From positions 186,001 to 250,000 of the forward strand of contig NZ_JAMWEM010000001.1 of the NCBI RefSeq assembly GCF_024509525.1: DNA of 64,000 bases, in the 5' to 3' direction. Positions 40,284 to 53,553 of this stretch are shown one piece after another (position 1 is the first letter of the stretch; every line of letters starts with the position of its first letter). The DNA comes from Streptococcus suis. GTDB taxonomy: Bacteria > Bacillota > Bacilli > Lactobacillales > Streptococcaceae. The notes beneath the pieces were generated by a model. That model searched no databases. It had not been told where the DNA came from and was given only the letters and a program-made list of their open reading frames with translations. Position numbers and translations under genes: made by a program.

Positions 40284-42257
40284 CTATTCTCTTTGTAAAA
40301 AAACGTGTTTGAATGTTTCAAAATCAGGAGAGTTTATTATGTCTTTCTTGACTTCTGGTAAATCTACCAAATCTACCAATCGATTGGTAATGGTTGATAG
40401 ACCTTCATTTGTATATATAGATGGACTCACTAAGAAAACCAATCTAATCTGCCCATAGTCTTCTTCCCAATATAGACCATTTTTTATAACCGCAACAGAA
40501 ATCATGTGCTTTTCGCTAATGGGTTTTAGGGGGTGAGGAACAGCTATATCTTTATCAAATACCAATGTACTCAAGCTTTCACGCGCCTCAATTAATTTAT
40601 AAAATTCCTGGTGATTTCCAAGACCTTCGCTCTCCAACTGTGAAATCATTTGCTTTAATAACATTTCTTTTTCAGCTGACTCAACAACTAAAAATCGTTG
40701 TTCTGAGAAGTACTGATCAAAGTATTTCTCCAAGTTACTCTCTCTTTCCACTACCTGTGGTTTTTGGAGACTAGGTCTCAAGTCCGCCAATCGTTGTTTA
40801 ACTTCCTTAACTTCCTGATCCGTTAAAAAGACACTGACAGTTATAACAGGGACCTTAAACACCAAACCAGATAAGTCGATGGTTGACATTATCACATCTA
40901 TCCCCTGCAACTTTTGATTATCTAAATCATAGTAACCGATGACATCTGATATGGACACCTGTTGCCCAAGTTCATTTTTAATCCTATTTTTCAGCATCTG
41001 AGCACTACCGTAGCCTGTTGCACAGATAACCAGAACATTTAATTTGTATTTTTCTTTTTGCCGTTCCAAGGAAGCCATCAAGTGTAGAGCTACATAGGCA
41101 ATTTCTGACTCGGACAAGCTATAAGAGTGAAAAACTGAAAGTTCAGCCATTAGTGATTGTGTCAAATCGAAGATATCATGATAAGTTGTTTTAATATCAT
41201 CAAGTAGGGGGTTATCAATATGGAGATTGTGACGGAGTCGTTCTATGAGAACCTCCAGATGTGTTAGCAAACCTTCTATCAAGGAAAAATCATGTGAAAA
41301 TTGATAACCATATTCATCATCATAACGCCCTAAAACTTCAAAAAGTTCTTGGCGCAACAAGAGGCGGTCCGATGACTTCTCCACCTCTAATTGTGTTTTT
41401 GAAATCAAGTGTAGAGCAATGTAGACCACTTCTTCCTCAGGAAACCTATTCTGAGGTTCCAGTCGATGGGATAATCGCCTAGCAATCTTTGTAGCTACTG
41501 CCAATTCTTCAGCATACTTTTCCTTATCGATGGTGACAGGAGAAATTGTAAAACCTTTTTGATAGCGTTGAATAGCTAAACCTAAATGAATAACTAAATT
41601 TTGGATAATATAATCAGATAGTTTCAACTGACTATCACGACACTCATCTAAGACTACAATTGTTAGCTCTTCAAAAGATAGAGGTAAGGCTAGACTTTTA
41701 TCATTGGATAAAAAATGATGGATATTCTGATAAAAATGTTCACTAAAGAAATAGTCCATGATGAAGTGACGTTTTTGACGTTCTTCACCAACCACATAGA
41801 CTCCTTTATAGGGCTTGCTCTCGATGCTCAAACCATAAGAAGCAAGATTCTCCCTAATGTGCTTGAAATCATGAGACAAGGTTGATCTACTGACAAACAG
41901 CTGGTCCGCCAAATCATCAAATAAGATACATTCTTCTTCAAATATCAATTTATTCAGGATTTGTTTATGGCGATTTTCTGCATCACTATAATCCACCCCA
42001 AATACTAGCTGGTTTTCAGATAAGAAACGATGGTATTTCTCTTCATCACTGATGTTGAGCTGGTAACCATATCCCTGTTTGGATAAAATGGTGAACCCTG
42101 CTTCTTCCTCGGATATTTCGGAAATCATTTTTTTGATATAGGTTCGGATGGTACGATCCGTATAAGAAAGATGCTCTGCCAATACTTTACTGGTTGAAAA
42201 ACCATTCTGGTGCTGATAAAGATACTGTAATATCATTTTTTCCTTAGTATTTAGCAT
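40284..42257 (-). CDS. celR: PRD-containing transcriptional activator of the cel operon
   Basis: The 657-residue protein has the LicR/CelR layout: an N-terminal HTH (LAEHLSYTDRTIRTYIKKM near 25-43), a second HTH (DQLFVSRSTLSHDFK near 125), two PRD domains (about 180-385), an EIIB-like domain (VLVICATGYGSAQ near 410) and a C-terminal EIIA-like domain (DKDIAVPHPLK near 575, phospho-His). Phosphorylation by HPr and by the cel EII proteins at these sites tunes activation. It sits between celB and celC and very likely activates the operon, as in S. mutans. Confidence 0.92.
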   Translation of the reverse strand: MLNTKEKMILQYLYQHQNGFSTSKVLAEHLSYTDRTIRTYIKKMISEISEEEAGFTILSKQGYGYQLNISDEEKYHRFLSENQLVFGVDYSDAENRHKQILNKLIFEEECILFDDLADQLFVSRSTLSHDFKHIRENLASYGLSIESKPYKGVYVVGEERQKRHFIMDYFFSEHFYQNIHHFLSNDKSLALPLSFEELTIVVLDECRDSQLKLSDYIIQNLVIHLGLAIQRYQKGFTISPVTIDKEKYAEELAVATKIARRLSHRLEPQNRFPEEEVVYIALHLISKTQLEVEKSSDRLLLRQELFEVLGRYDDEYGYQFSHDFSLIEGLLTHLEVLIERLRHNLHIDNPLLDDIKTTYHDIFDLTQSLMAELSVFHSYSLSESEIAYVALHLMASLERQKEKYKLNVLVICATGYGSAQMLKNRIKNELGQQVSISDVIGYYDLDNQKLQGIDVIMSTIDLSGLVFKVPVITVSVFLTDQEVKEVKQRLADLRPSLQKPQVVERESNLEKYFDQYFSEQRFLVVESAEKEMLLKQMISQLESEGLGNHQEFYKLIEARESLSTLVFDKDIAVPHPLKPISEKHMISVAVIKNGLYWEEDYGQIRLVFLVSPSIYTNEGLSTITNRLVDLVDLPEVKKDIINSPDFETFKHVFLQRE

Positions 42258-42303
42258 AACTAGCCTCTTTTCAAATCAATATACCATCTATGATAGCAAA
42301 GAA

Positions 42304-42618
42304 CTAGATATTATCCAAGACCAATTTAGCCATTTTTTCAATTCCCATCGGAATTGGAATATAGGCTTGAGGTGGAATTTGGACAACTGGCTTCCCTACC
42401 TTCTTACCTGCTTCTTCAAATTGCTTAAAATGCATTTTTGTCTGCGGGCTAATCAAGTACAAGTCATACTCTGCCGCATTTATTTTTTTACCACCTTCTG
42501 GAACACCGACAGCATTCATTTCTACTGTATGCCCTTGTTCTTCCAATAGAGTTTGTGTTTTTTTTGCAATAAGTGAAGAGGACATGCCTCCTGCACAGAT
42601 AATCAAAGCTTTTGCCAT
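42304..42618 (-). CDS. celB: PTS lactose/cellobiose-type EIIB
   Basis: The 104-residue phosphocarrier starts ALIICAGGMSSSLIAKK, the Cys of which takes the phosphate from CelC and gives it to the sugar in CelD. The start at 42618 has GGAGG eight bases upstream; the extension to 42633 begins within the ribosome site. First in the cel operon, with a cre site 55 bp upstream. Confidence 0.93.
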   Translation of the reverse strand: MAKALIICAGGMSSSLIAKKTQTLLEEQGHTVEMNAVGVPEGGKKINAAEYDLYLISPQTKMHFKQFEEAGKKVGKPVVQIPPQAYIPIPMGIEKMAKLVLDNI

Positions 42619-42672
42619 AGGATTTTCCTCCAACTATTTTATTATTTACTTATGTTATGATTTTATTTTACA

Positions 42673-42687
42673 TGAACGCGCTTACAT
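42673..42687. promoter_or_regulatory. cre-like site upstream of celB
   Basis: ATGTAAGCGCGTTCA on the minus strand matches the cre consensus at 14 of 15 positions. It fits CcpA repression of the cel operon. Confidence 0.6.
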
Positions 42688-42769
42688 TTTCCATAGGAAG
42701 TATTTCCTTACCACTACGGAAATTTCGCTACTCATATAAACCTTTTTTCCGCTACTCTCCAGAAACAAA

Positions 42770-42793
42770 AAAATAGCAACTCCGAAGAGTTGC
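42770..42793 (-). terminator. Terminator of the 42796-43134 gene
   Basis: GCAACTC TTCG GAGTTGC is followed by TATTTTTTT on the minus strand. It overlaps the stop codon side of the gene. Confidence 0.8.
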
Positions 42794-42795
42794 GA

Positions 42796-43134
42796 CTATG
42801 ATGCATAAAAGAAAAGACGAGGAGGATAGTAAACTACAACCTCAGAAGATTTGAGCTGAAACTCATCCATAATCAAATCTTTCAGTTTAGCATCACTAAC
42901 TTTTGAACTAATTTGATAGGTATCCCCTTTAGTGCGTTGGATTTTGGCGACCCGATTAAAGACACTACTATTTGCTAAGTCTGGCGGATTTACCCCCTTA
43001 AATCTTACAAAGTATAGCGTAGTGTCATCCGCCTGACCAGCTGAAGTCGCTCTGATTTTCCACATATTAATCAATAAATAAACCAGAACAGCCATAACAA
43101 CTACAATAACAATTATTCCAACTATAGATTCCAT
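42796..43134 (-). CDS. Small single-pass membrane protein, function unknown
   Basis: The 112-residue protein has one N-terminal hydrophobic helix (about 4-22) and a soluble region of about 85 residues with an N-out or N-in orientation I cannot settle. I recognise no domain. The start at 43134 has GAGG upstream; the extension to 43164 lacks one. It stands alone behind a terminator and upstream of the cel promoter region, and its context offers no functional clue. Confidence 0.6.
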   Translation of the reverse strand: MESIVGIIVIVVVMAVLVYLLINMWKIRATSAGQADDTTLYFVRFKGVNPPDLANSSVFNRVAKIQRTKGDTYQISSKVSDAKLKDLIMDEFQLKSSEVVVYYPPRLFFYAS

Positions 43135-43297
43135 AATAAACCTCTTTTCCAAGATACGATACACTTACAAACAACTAGAAAAAACACTTATCTTGGTGGT
43201 TTAAAAAGGTTAAACCTTAAAAAAAGTGGTACAAATAACATGGTAATCACACTTCCAATATTTATTTGTCATCATTATATTCCTTTCACAGAAAAAG

Positions 43298-43597
43298 TCA
43301 AGCATTTTCAATGTTTTTCACTGTTGCTAAAAATTCTTTTATCGATGGAATAGTGCATAATTTATAAACTAATTTATAGACCAAAATAATACCTGCTAAT
43401 GTTACAGATAGGCTATTAGCAATAATGAGGGCCGTATCTCCTTGAATAATACCATGGAACAACCATAAGGACATCCCTGTCACAGACATCATATACATTC
43501 CTAACGAAATCGACTCTGTATCCTTTGTCTTAACTACCTTGATAACCTGAGGTACAAATCCAAAGGTAGTTAAGCAAGCTGCGATAAAACCAACCAT
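43298..43597 (-). CDS. SemiSWEET-type sugar transporter
   Basis: This 99-residue protein has three transmembrane helices and a PQ-loop motif (FVPQVIKVVKTKDTESIS near 14-31), as in bacterial SemiSWEETs, which dimerise to pass sugars down their gradient. MVGFIAACLTTFGF is the first helix. It lies between the unknown membrane protein and the IS200-type element in the beta-glucoside island. Substrate unknown; a passive sugar uniporter would complement the PTS systems. Confidence 0.82.
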   Translation of the reverse strand: MVGFIAACLTTFGFVPQVIKVVKTKDTESISLGMYMMSVTGMSLWLFHGIIQGDTALIIANSLSVTLAGIILVYKLVYKLCTIPSIKEFLATVKNIENA

Positions 43598-43634
43598 ACA
43601 ATTTTCTCCTTTAACATACCAATACTAAAAAATC

Positions 43635-44425
43635 ATGACCACCCGTCAAACGGGTGGTTTGAACAAGGGCTATAAGCCCACATCACCAGCCAGCGCCTAA
43701 AGACGCTGGCTTTCACTTTGTTCAAGCCTCACTGCTTTTGACTCGTCACTAGCCTCTTAAAGAGGCATTCGTACTACTTGCCATTATCCCTAAAGGGATC
43801 TTCATACTCTTTTACACTTAACTTATCAAGTGCTATATCATGTTTAACTCGCTTTCTAGATTTTAAGCTCGTGAAGAAATCATCCACTGGATAATTTCTT
43901 TATTCTTGTATATATTTCTTAATTGTGGCTTCATTAAGTCCAACCGTACTTACATAATATCCCTCTGCCCAGAAATGACGATTGCCAAATTTATATTTGA
44001 GATTGGCGTGTTTATCAAACATCATAAGAGCACTCTTGCCTTTTAAATAGCCCATAAAACTTGATACACTTAACCTTGGAGGAATACTGACTAACATGTG
44101 AACATGGTCTGGCATCAGATGGCCTTCGATAATTTCAACACCTTTATAACTACACAATCGTCGAAATATCTCTCCAAGACTACTTCGATATTGATTATAG
44201 ATAATTTTTCGTCTATACTTAGGTGTGAAGACAATGTGGTATTTACACAACCACTTTGTATGTGATAAACTATGTGCCTTTTGCGCCATATTTTTCTCCT
44301 TTCGCTTTACAATAGGCTTGAACACCTTTATTGTATCGCGTTTGGAGTTTTTTTGGTATAACCTTCGTCGCGCACCCGCATAGCGGGTGGTTTATTTGTC
44401 ACGCACCTTACGGAGCGTGACGGAC
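43635..44425 (-). mobile_element. IS200/IS605-type insertion sequence (inactive)
   Basis: The element has no inverted repeats but hairpins at both ends, as expected: CCACCCG..CGGGTGG and GCCAGCGCC..GACGCTGGC near 43640-43712, and ACCCGC..GCGGGT with GTCACGC..GCGTGAC near 44376-44420. It contains a single broken tnpA and no tnpB. Exact ends are approximate. Confidence 0.75.
43774..44289 (-). pseudogene. IS200-type transposase (tnpA) with a premature stop
   Basis: The HUH transposase starts MAQKAHSLSHTKWLCKYH, with the HUH pair in PDHVHMLVSIP and the catalytic Tyr in KKYIQE. A stop follows at 43900. After it the frame resumes as KHDIALDKLSVKEYEDPF to a stop at 43774, which is the usual C-terminal tail of the family. 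Between them 57 bp carry a palindrome (AAGAAATTATCCA with its near-complement). The segment replaces what should be about two codons including the conserved Gln. The start at 44289 has AAAGGAG upstream. Confidence 0.8.
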
Positions 44426-44446
44426 TAAAAGTCACATAACATAAAT

Positions 44447-44483
44447 GAAGACCCCTGTAGCCATTACGCTACAGAGGTCTTCT
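44447..44483 (-). terminator. Terminator of GH1 copy 3
   Basis: GAAGACC with GGTCTTC, extended by CTGTAGC/GCTACAG, forms a strong stem just past the gene. The T-tract is short. Confidence 0.75.
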
Positions 44484-44485
44484 CA

Positions 44486-45937
<1,452 letters not shown>

Positions 45938-45953
45938 TTATAGTTATTAGTTT

Positions 45954-45968
45954 AGCAAACGGTTACAA
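45954..45968 (-). promoter_or_regulatory. cre site upstream of GH1 copy 3
   Basis: TTGTAACCGTTTGCT on the minus strand meets the cre consensus at every fixed position, 35 bp upstream of the start codon. Confidence 0.7.
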
Positions 45969-45979
45969 AAATAACCACT

Positions 45980-46230
45980 GCAGTTTTTTCCGTAACAGTA
46001 AGGAAATAGCTGATGAACAACTCGCGCCTGCCTCCATTGAAAAAATTAGTCTGGTGGCATTATTAGTCGCCTGTACACTGTTAATTCAACTGGTAGACTG
46101 CTACAACTAGTACTCTATCAATTTATCCTCTGCTCTCTCCAAAGAAAAACGGCACTTCGCCGTCTCAGATTGAAGAAAAAGTCCATTTTGGACAATTTTT
46201 TTCAATCTTTTTTCTTTATGGTGAAAATAA
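45980..46230. other. Intergenic region with a large inverted repeat
   Basis: No gene is supported here. A hairpin pairs AGATTGAA with TTCAATCT and AGTCCA with TGGACA (46166-46210), followed by T-runs. A motif CGGCACTTCGCCGTCT (46150) recurs as CAGCACTTCGACGTCT near 46344. These may be scars of a lost element. Confidence 0.4.
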
Positions 46231-46274
46231 AAAAACTCTCAGAAACACTGAAATATCAACCTTTCTAAGAGTTT
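46231..46274 (-). terminator. Terminator of GH1 copy 4
   Basis: AAACTCTTAGAAA pairs with TTTCTGAGAGTTT on the minus strand, with TTTTTTT following. Confidence 0.8.
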
Positions 46275-46363
46275 AGTGAATTGCTATCTTTCGCAAACTT
46301 TTTCAATTTTTTATATTTTTTAGGAGTTTGTCTACGTTCTGAAACAGCACTTCGACGTCTTCC

Positions 46364-47860
<1,497 letters not shown>

Positions 47861-47880
47861 TTATTTTTTCTAACAAATAT

Positions 47881-47943
47881 AGTATAAACAGATTTGAAAC
47901 CCTTTTCTTCTCAAATAATATGCTATAATGATACTATCCTACG
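47881..47943. promoter_or_regulatory. Divergent promoter with AraC-type bipartite site
   Basis: On the minus strand TAGTATCATTA and TAGCATATTAT form an 11-bp direct repeat, 28 bp from the -10 TATACT (47881-47886) of GH1 copy 4. On the plus strand the same site overlaps the regulator's extended -10 TGCTATAAT (47921-47929), so it can also give autoregulation. Confidence 0.65.
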
Positions 47944-47957
47944 AAAAGGAGGAAGGT

Positions 47958-48872
47958 ATGCAACCGCCATTAACGGATAAACAGTTTAAGCACGCCATTG
48001 ATTACGATAGTCGTTTGTTGCCCTACAAGTATTACCATACCTGTGTCATGGATGGTATTCCTGACATTCTCTTTCATTGGCACAATGAATTTGAAATCAA
48101 CTATGTTTACGGAGGGACAGCCCGTTACCATATCGACTATGATTATTTCAATAGTCAGGCTGGTGATATTATTCTCATGCGGCCCAATGCACTGCATTCC
48201 ATCCATCCGATTGAACAACGGGGACATGAAACGGATACTCTTCTCTTTCACTTGGATATGCTGGGGGCATCTCACTTGGATCAGACCAGTATGCTCTACC
48301 TGCAACCCTTACAGACAGATGTTTTCAAGTGTATTCCACGCATCCAGCCCCAAGACCCTGGCTACGCAGAGATTAGACAATGCCTGCTCACCATTTTTGA
48401 GTTGGTCAGACACCAGCCGCCTTACTTTGAGCTACCTCTCAAGAGCCGACTCTTTGACTTCTTCTACCTGCTCTACCGCTACCGCTACATCGTCCGGAAA
48501 AATACTGATGATATGTATCGGAAAAATGAAAAACTGCGGTTGTTGATTGAATACATCCAACAACATTATGCAGAAAATCTCACCATCGAGCAACTAGCAG
48601 GGCAAATGGGCTATACAAAAACCCATTTTATGACAATCTTCAAGCAACAAACAGGAACTTCCTGTATGGAATTTATCATCCAAGTCCGACTGCGGGCAGC
48701 TACCGAGCTCCTGACAAACACTCTCAAGCCTGTGCTTGAAATTGCGACCGAAGTTGGCTTTAATAATTTATCCAATTTCAACCGCCAGTTCAAGCAATAC
48801 TACCATACCACACCTAGTAGCTACCGCAAACAATTGCGGAAGAATAGGGCCTATACTATTTTTAATAAATAA
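47958..48872 (+). CDS. AraC-family transcriptional regulator
   Basis: The 304-residue protein has an N-terminal cupin-like sensor (FHWHNEFEINYVYGG near 40, with SQAGDIILMRPNALHSI) and two C-terminal AraC helix-turn-helix motifs (LTIEQLAGQMGYTKTHFMTI; IATEVGFNNLSNFNRQFKQY). Such regulators usually activate sugar-use genes. The start at 47958 has AAAGGAGGAAGGT just upstream; the extension to 47928 has none. The neighbours are GH1 genes, and sites at 47915-47943 and 37724-37752 are its likely targets. Confidence 0.92.
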   Translation: MQPPLTDKQFKHAIDYDSRLLPYKYYHTCVMDGIPDILFHWHNEFEINYVYGGTARYHIDYDYFNSQAGDIILMRPNALHSIHPIEQRGHETDTLLFHLDMLGASHLDQTSMLYLQPLQTDVFKCIPRIQPQDPGYAEIRQCLLTIFELVRHQPPYFELPLKSRLFDFFYLLYRYRYIVRKNTDDMYRKNEKLRLLIEYIQQHYAENLTIEQLAGQMGYTKTHFMTIFKQQTGTSCMEFIIQVRLRAATELLTNTLKPVLEIATEVGFNNLSNFNRQFKQYYHTTPSSYRKQLRKNRAYTIFNK

Positions 48873-48889
48873 TAGAAAGGACTAGGGCC

Positions 48890-49105
48890 TCCGTATTTGG
48901 TTGAACTGAATACGGGCTACGGACTGTGCCAAAAAGATAAACGAGAACTGAACGCTTGCGTCGTCGTTCTGTTTCCTACGTCATTTAGTTTTTCTTTTAA
49001 TACTTCGTTCATTCGCTTTGTCGTACTTCAGTACTGCCTGCAGCTCATTGCCTAGTACTAAAAGTAAACTAAAAGACTATATTTTGTCTGTGTCCGCTTA
49101 ACGCC
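48890..49105. repeat. Composite interspersed repeat upstream of the monooxygenase-like gene
   Basis: The left part (AAAAAGATAAACGAG...TTTCCTA) and the right end (CGCTTAACGCCCTCTATATC) match the modules in the pdh intergenic gaps. A separate ~98-bp palindromic-ended unit (48981-49078) is nested inside it. Confidence 0.6.
48981..49078. repeat. About 98-bp palindromic-ended repeat, copy A
   Basis: The ends TCATTTAGTTT and AAACTAAAAGA are inverted. The interior (CTAGTACTAAAAG; CGTACTTCAGTACTGCCTGCAG) matches, in reverse orientation, the repeat at 55550-55649. It is nested in the larger repeat. Confidence 0.65.
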
Positions 49106-49121
49106 CTCTATATCTTATACT

Positions 49122-49451
49122 ATGATTACCATGCACCTCTATTACACCGGACCTGCTGACAATGCACGTGCTTTCGCTCAGGAAATGGAAGCTAGTGGCA
49201 TTGCCGACCGCATTCGCAAGCAGGCTGGAAATACACGTTATCAATACTTTGCACCGCTCGATGATCCCCATTCAATCCTCTTGGTTGATAGCTGGACAGA
49301 CCAAGCAGCTCTGGATATCCACCATGCTTCTCCAATGATGCAGGAAATCCTAGACTTACGCAGTAAGCACCAGCTAACTGTCACCGCTGAACGCTATCAG
49401 AGTGATGAGGCGGGCATTCCTGAGCGAGACAAGGATTTTCTTCAACACTAA
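49122..49451 (+). CDS. Antibiotic-biosynthesis-monooxygenase (ABM) domain protein
   Basis: The 109-residue protein has one ABM ferredoxin-like fold: a first strand MHLYYTGPADNARAFAQEM, then YQYFAPLDDPHSILLVDSW and HHASPMMQEI. Members include quinol monooxygenases and heme-degrading or stress proteins; the role here is unknown. The start (49122 or the ATG at 49131) has no clear ribosome site, and the repeat at 48890-49105 abuts it closely, so its original promoter may be lost. Confidence 0.8.
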   Translation: MITMHLYYTGPADNARAFAQEMEASGIADRIRKQAGNTRYQYFAPLDDPHSILLVDSWTDQAALDIHHASPMMQEILDLRSKHQLTVTAERYQSDEAGIPERDKDFLQH

Positions 49452-49463
49452 ACAAGATTCAAA

Positions 49464-49497
49464 AAAGTGATTGGCAAGCCAACCACTTTATTTTTTT
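49464..49497 (+). terminator. Terminator of the ABM gene
   Basis: AAAGTGATTGGC pairs with GCCAACCACTTT around two bases, followed by ATTTTTTT. Confidence 0.85.
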
Positions 49498-49563
49498 ATT
49501 TGACCGTTGTCAACACCTTGTGTTGCTTTTTACTTTTGTGTTTTTTAATACAACAAAAATAAA

Positions 49564-51249
49564 CTAATCATTAACCTTCAAACCATCCAATGGTTGACTG
49601 AACCATCGACCGTTCAACACATTGTCAATTAAAACTTGTTTTTTATCTGCAGATAAAGTGCTATCTGCTCGAAGGTTCGCGACAATATCCTGAGCAGTTT
49701 GAGAATCTTCACCCATTTCAATTTCAGCTTTTTCTAAACTAGCATCAAATTTCATTACCTGACTGCCGTCAGCTGTCCACTCTTCCCATTGTGGTAATTT
49801 TTCTCCTTCAGGGTTACTACTTGTGATAAATCCTTTCAAATATGCTTTAAACTGTTGGCTTAGTTGTTTAGCACCTTCAGAATTGAAATCTTCACCAATG
49901 AAAGGAGCATAGTTTGATGGTTGTTGAAGTAAAGGTTCAAATACGCCATGAAACGCACCCAACAACTGAGCTGTTTTTGGAGCAGTCTCTGTATTATCTC
50001 CATAAGAAATTTCTCCAATGTATATTGGTGATTTATATGTTCCTTGCAATTTTCTAGCACTATCTACAGTGTTAGACAGACGATACAGAGCACTACCATA
50101 TGATTCAGTAAATATAAATTCTTTTAATTTGTCAGCATCTGAAAATAGACTGCCATCTGTCACAGAATTTGCAAAATAGGGATCGAAAGCTGTGAATAAA
50201 GAAAATTCACTAGTTCCTGTTATTAAAAGGAGTGGCACATCATTATAATTTGAAGTATCAAATCCTTCCTTCGGAATGACTACCCCATCTTTATACAGGT
50301 GCGGAAAGACAGACATACGAATACCAGCATTTCCCATCAACGAAGCCAAACGCTCCGCAGGAAGTCCATAAAGATAATCAGCTACTTGACGATCGTTAGA
50401 TAACAACCATTCTTTTGCTTCAAGTTCTGTGGACTTGATTCCATCTTCAACAACTAATGGTGCTATCGTAGTTGCAAAAATATCTTGACTATCCATTTCA
50501 TCTGCTAGAGTCATTCCTCCACTAAATGATATTGCTTTATCATATTTATCTTTAAATAGTGGAGAAATTAATGTTGCCATTACATCACGACCACCAGCTG
50601 AAAAGCCTGCTAGGGTCACATTATCCTTATCACCACCAAAGACCTCGATGTTTTCTTCCACCCAATCCAAAGCTGCCGCAATGTCTAAGAGAGTATAATT
50701 CCCAGAATTTTCTTCATCGGTTCCTGTCTTTAGTGCTTCCAACGGATTGAAACCAAGAGCGCCCAAGCGATAATTGATCGAAACATAAACGGCATTGATG
50801 TCATTTACAAAGCCATTTCCTTTGATTTCTTGTGCATGACCTGTTTGATTATTTCCTCCATGCAGAAAAACAATCACTGGTAGATTAGCCTCCGTATTAT
50901 CAGGTCTAACAACATCAAGATTTAGTGCTCCTTCTGATCCGACTACTTCCCCTTTTGAGATTTGTATAAAAGGAGATCCGATTTCAGTTGCATCAAAACT
51001 ACCTTCCCATTTTTCGACAGGCTGTGGTGCTTTCCAACGTAGCTCTCCTACTGGGGCCGTTGCATAGGGAATTCCTAACCATTCAATTGTAGCAGTCGTA
51101 CTATCCTTTTTCCCCCTTACCTCACCGCTACTGATTGTTTTCGTGATATCGTTCTTAAATGGTGTAGTTGTTACTTCCTTACTTTGTCCACAAGCAACTA
51201 ATAGACTTAAACACAGTAAGCTCAGTAAAAAATAGACAATCTTTTTCAT
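49564..51249 (-). CDS. Carboxylesterase type B-like lipoprotein
   Basis: This 561-residue protein has a lipoprotein signal (LLSLLCLSLLVACGQ, lipobox LVAC near 15-19) and an alpha/beta-hydrolase domain of the carboxylesterase B family. Visible features are HGGNNQTG (oxyanion hole, near 135) and FSAGG in place of the usual GESAGG nucleophile elbow (Ser in GFSAGG, near 222). A TAFDP loop and FHGVFEPL near 435 supply the catalytic His. It is anchored outside and may hydrolyse acetylated or feruloylated glycans. The Met at 51249 suits the GAGG spacing better than that at 51255. Confidence 0.85.
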   Translation of the reverse strand: MKKIVYFLLSLLCLSLLVACGQSKEVTTTPFKNDITKTISSGEVRGKKDSTTATIEWLGIPYATAPVGELRWKAPQPVEKWEGSFDATEIGSPFIQISKGEVVGSEGALNLDVVRPDNTEANLPVIVFLHGGNNQTGHAQEIKGNGFVNDINAVYVSINYRLGALGFNPLEALKTGTDEENSGNYTLLDIAAALDWVEENIEVFGGDKDNVTLAGFSAGGRDVMATLISPLFKDKYDKAISFSGGMTLADEMDSQDIFATTIAPLVVEDGIKSTELEAKEWLLSNDRQVADYLYGLPAERLASLMGNAGIRMSVFPHLYKDGVVIPKEGFDTSNYNDVPLLLITGTSEFSLFTAFDPYFANSVTDGSLFSDADKLKEFIFTESYGSALYRLSNTVDSARKLQGTYKSPIYIGEISYGDNTETAPKTAQLLGAFHGVFEPLLQQPSNYAPFIGEDFNSEGAKQLSQQFKAYLKGFITSSNPEGEKLPQWEEWTADGSQVMKFDASLEKAEIEMGEDSQTAQDIVANLRADSTLSADKKQVLIDNVLNGRWFSQPLDGLKVND

Positions 51250-51375
51250 TTTCATACCTCTATGTATTAATATATGTTGATTTTCTTCAAAAAAAATCTA
51301 AATAAATACTAATTTATTCGCAAAATCCGTGGAAAATACGTTCTGATTAGCATCTATTTAGATTTGTTACGATAG

Positions 51376-51410
51376 TCTATACAAATAGTTTATTTCCAGT
51401 TTTGTATAGA
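51376..51410. promoter_or_regulatory. Ten-bp inverted repeat between esterase and bglP EIIA
   Basis: TCTATACAAA and TTTGTATAGA pair across 15 bases, with no T-tract on either side, so an operator is likelier than a terminator. It lies in the 190-bp gap upstream of the esterase. Confidence 0.35.
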
Positions 51411-51444
51411 ACTGATTCATTACCCTTTCTAGACGAAAATGTAA

Positions 51445-53482
<2,038 letters not shown>

Positions 53483-53495
53483 TTTTGATGAATTT

Positions 53496-53533
53496 ATGAT
53501 AACACATTGCAAATGATTTTGCAAGCGTTTTCT
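53496..53533 (-). promoter_or_regulatory. bglP promoter with overlapping cre
   Basis: -35 TTGCAA (53519-53524) and -10 TATCAT (53496-53501) are separated by 17 bp. TTGCAAGCGTTTTCT (53519-53533) is a perfect cre overlapping the -35, so CcpA would block the polymerase. Confidence 0.8.
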
Positions 53534-53553
53534 GAAGTTTTTTTGATTTTTTT

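Noticed and set aside
43635..44425. CRISPR array candidate from repeated hairpins near 43640-43720 and 44370-44420
   Set aside because: There are no regular repeat-spacer units or cas genes. The hairpins are the subterminal structures of the IS200-type element.
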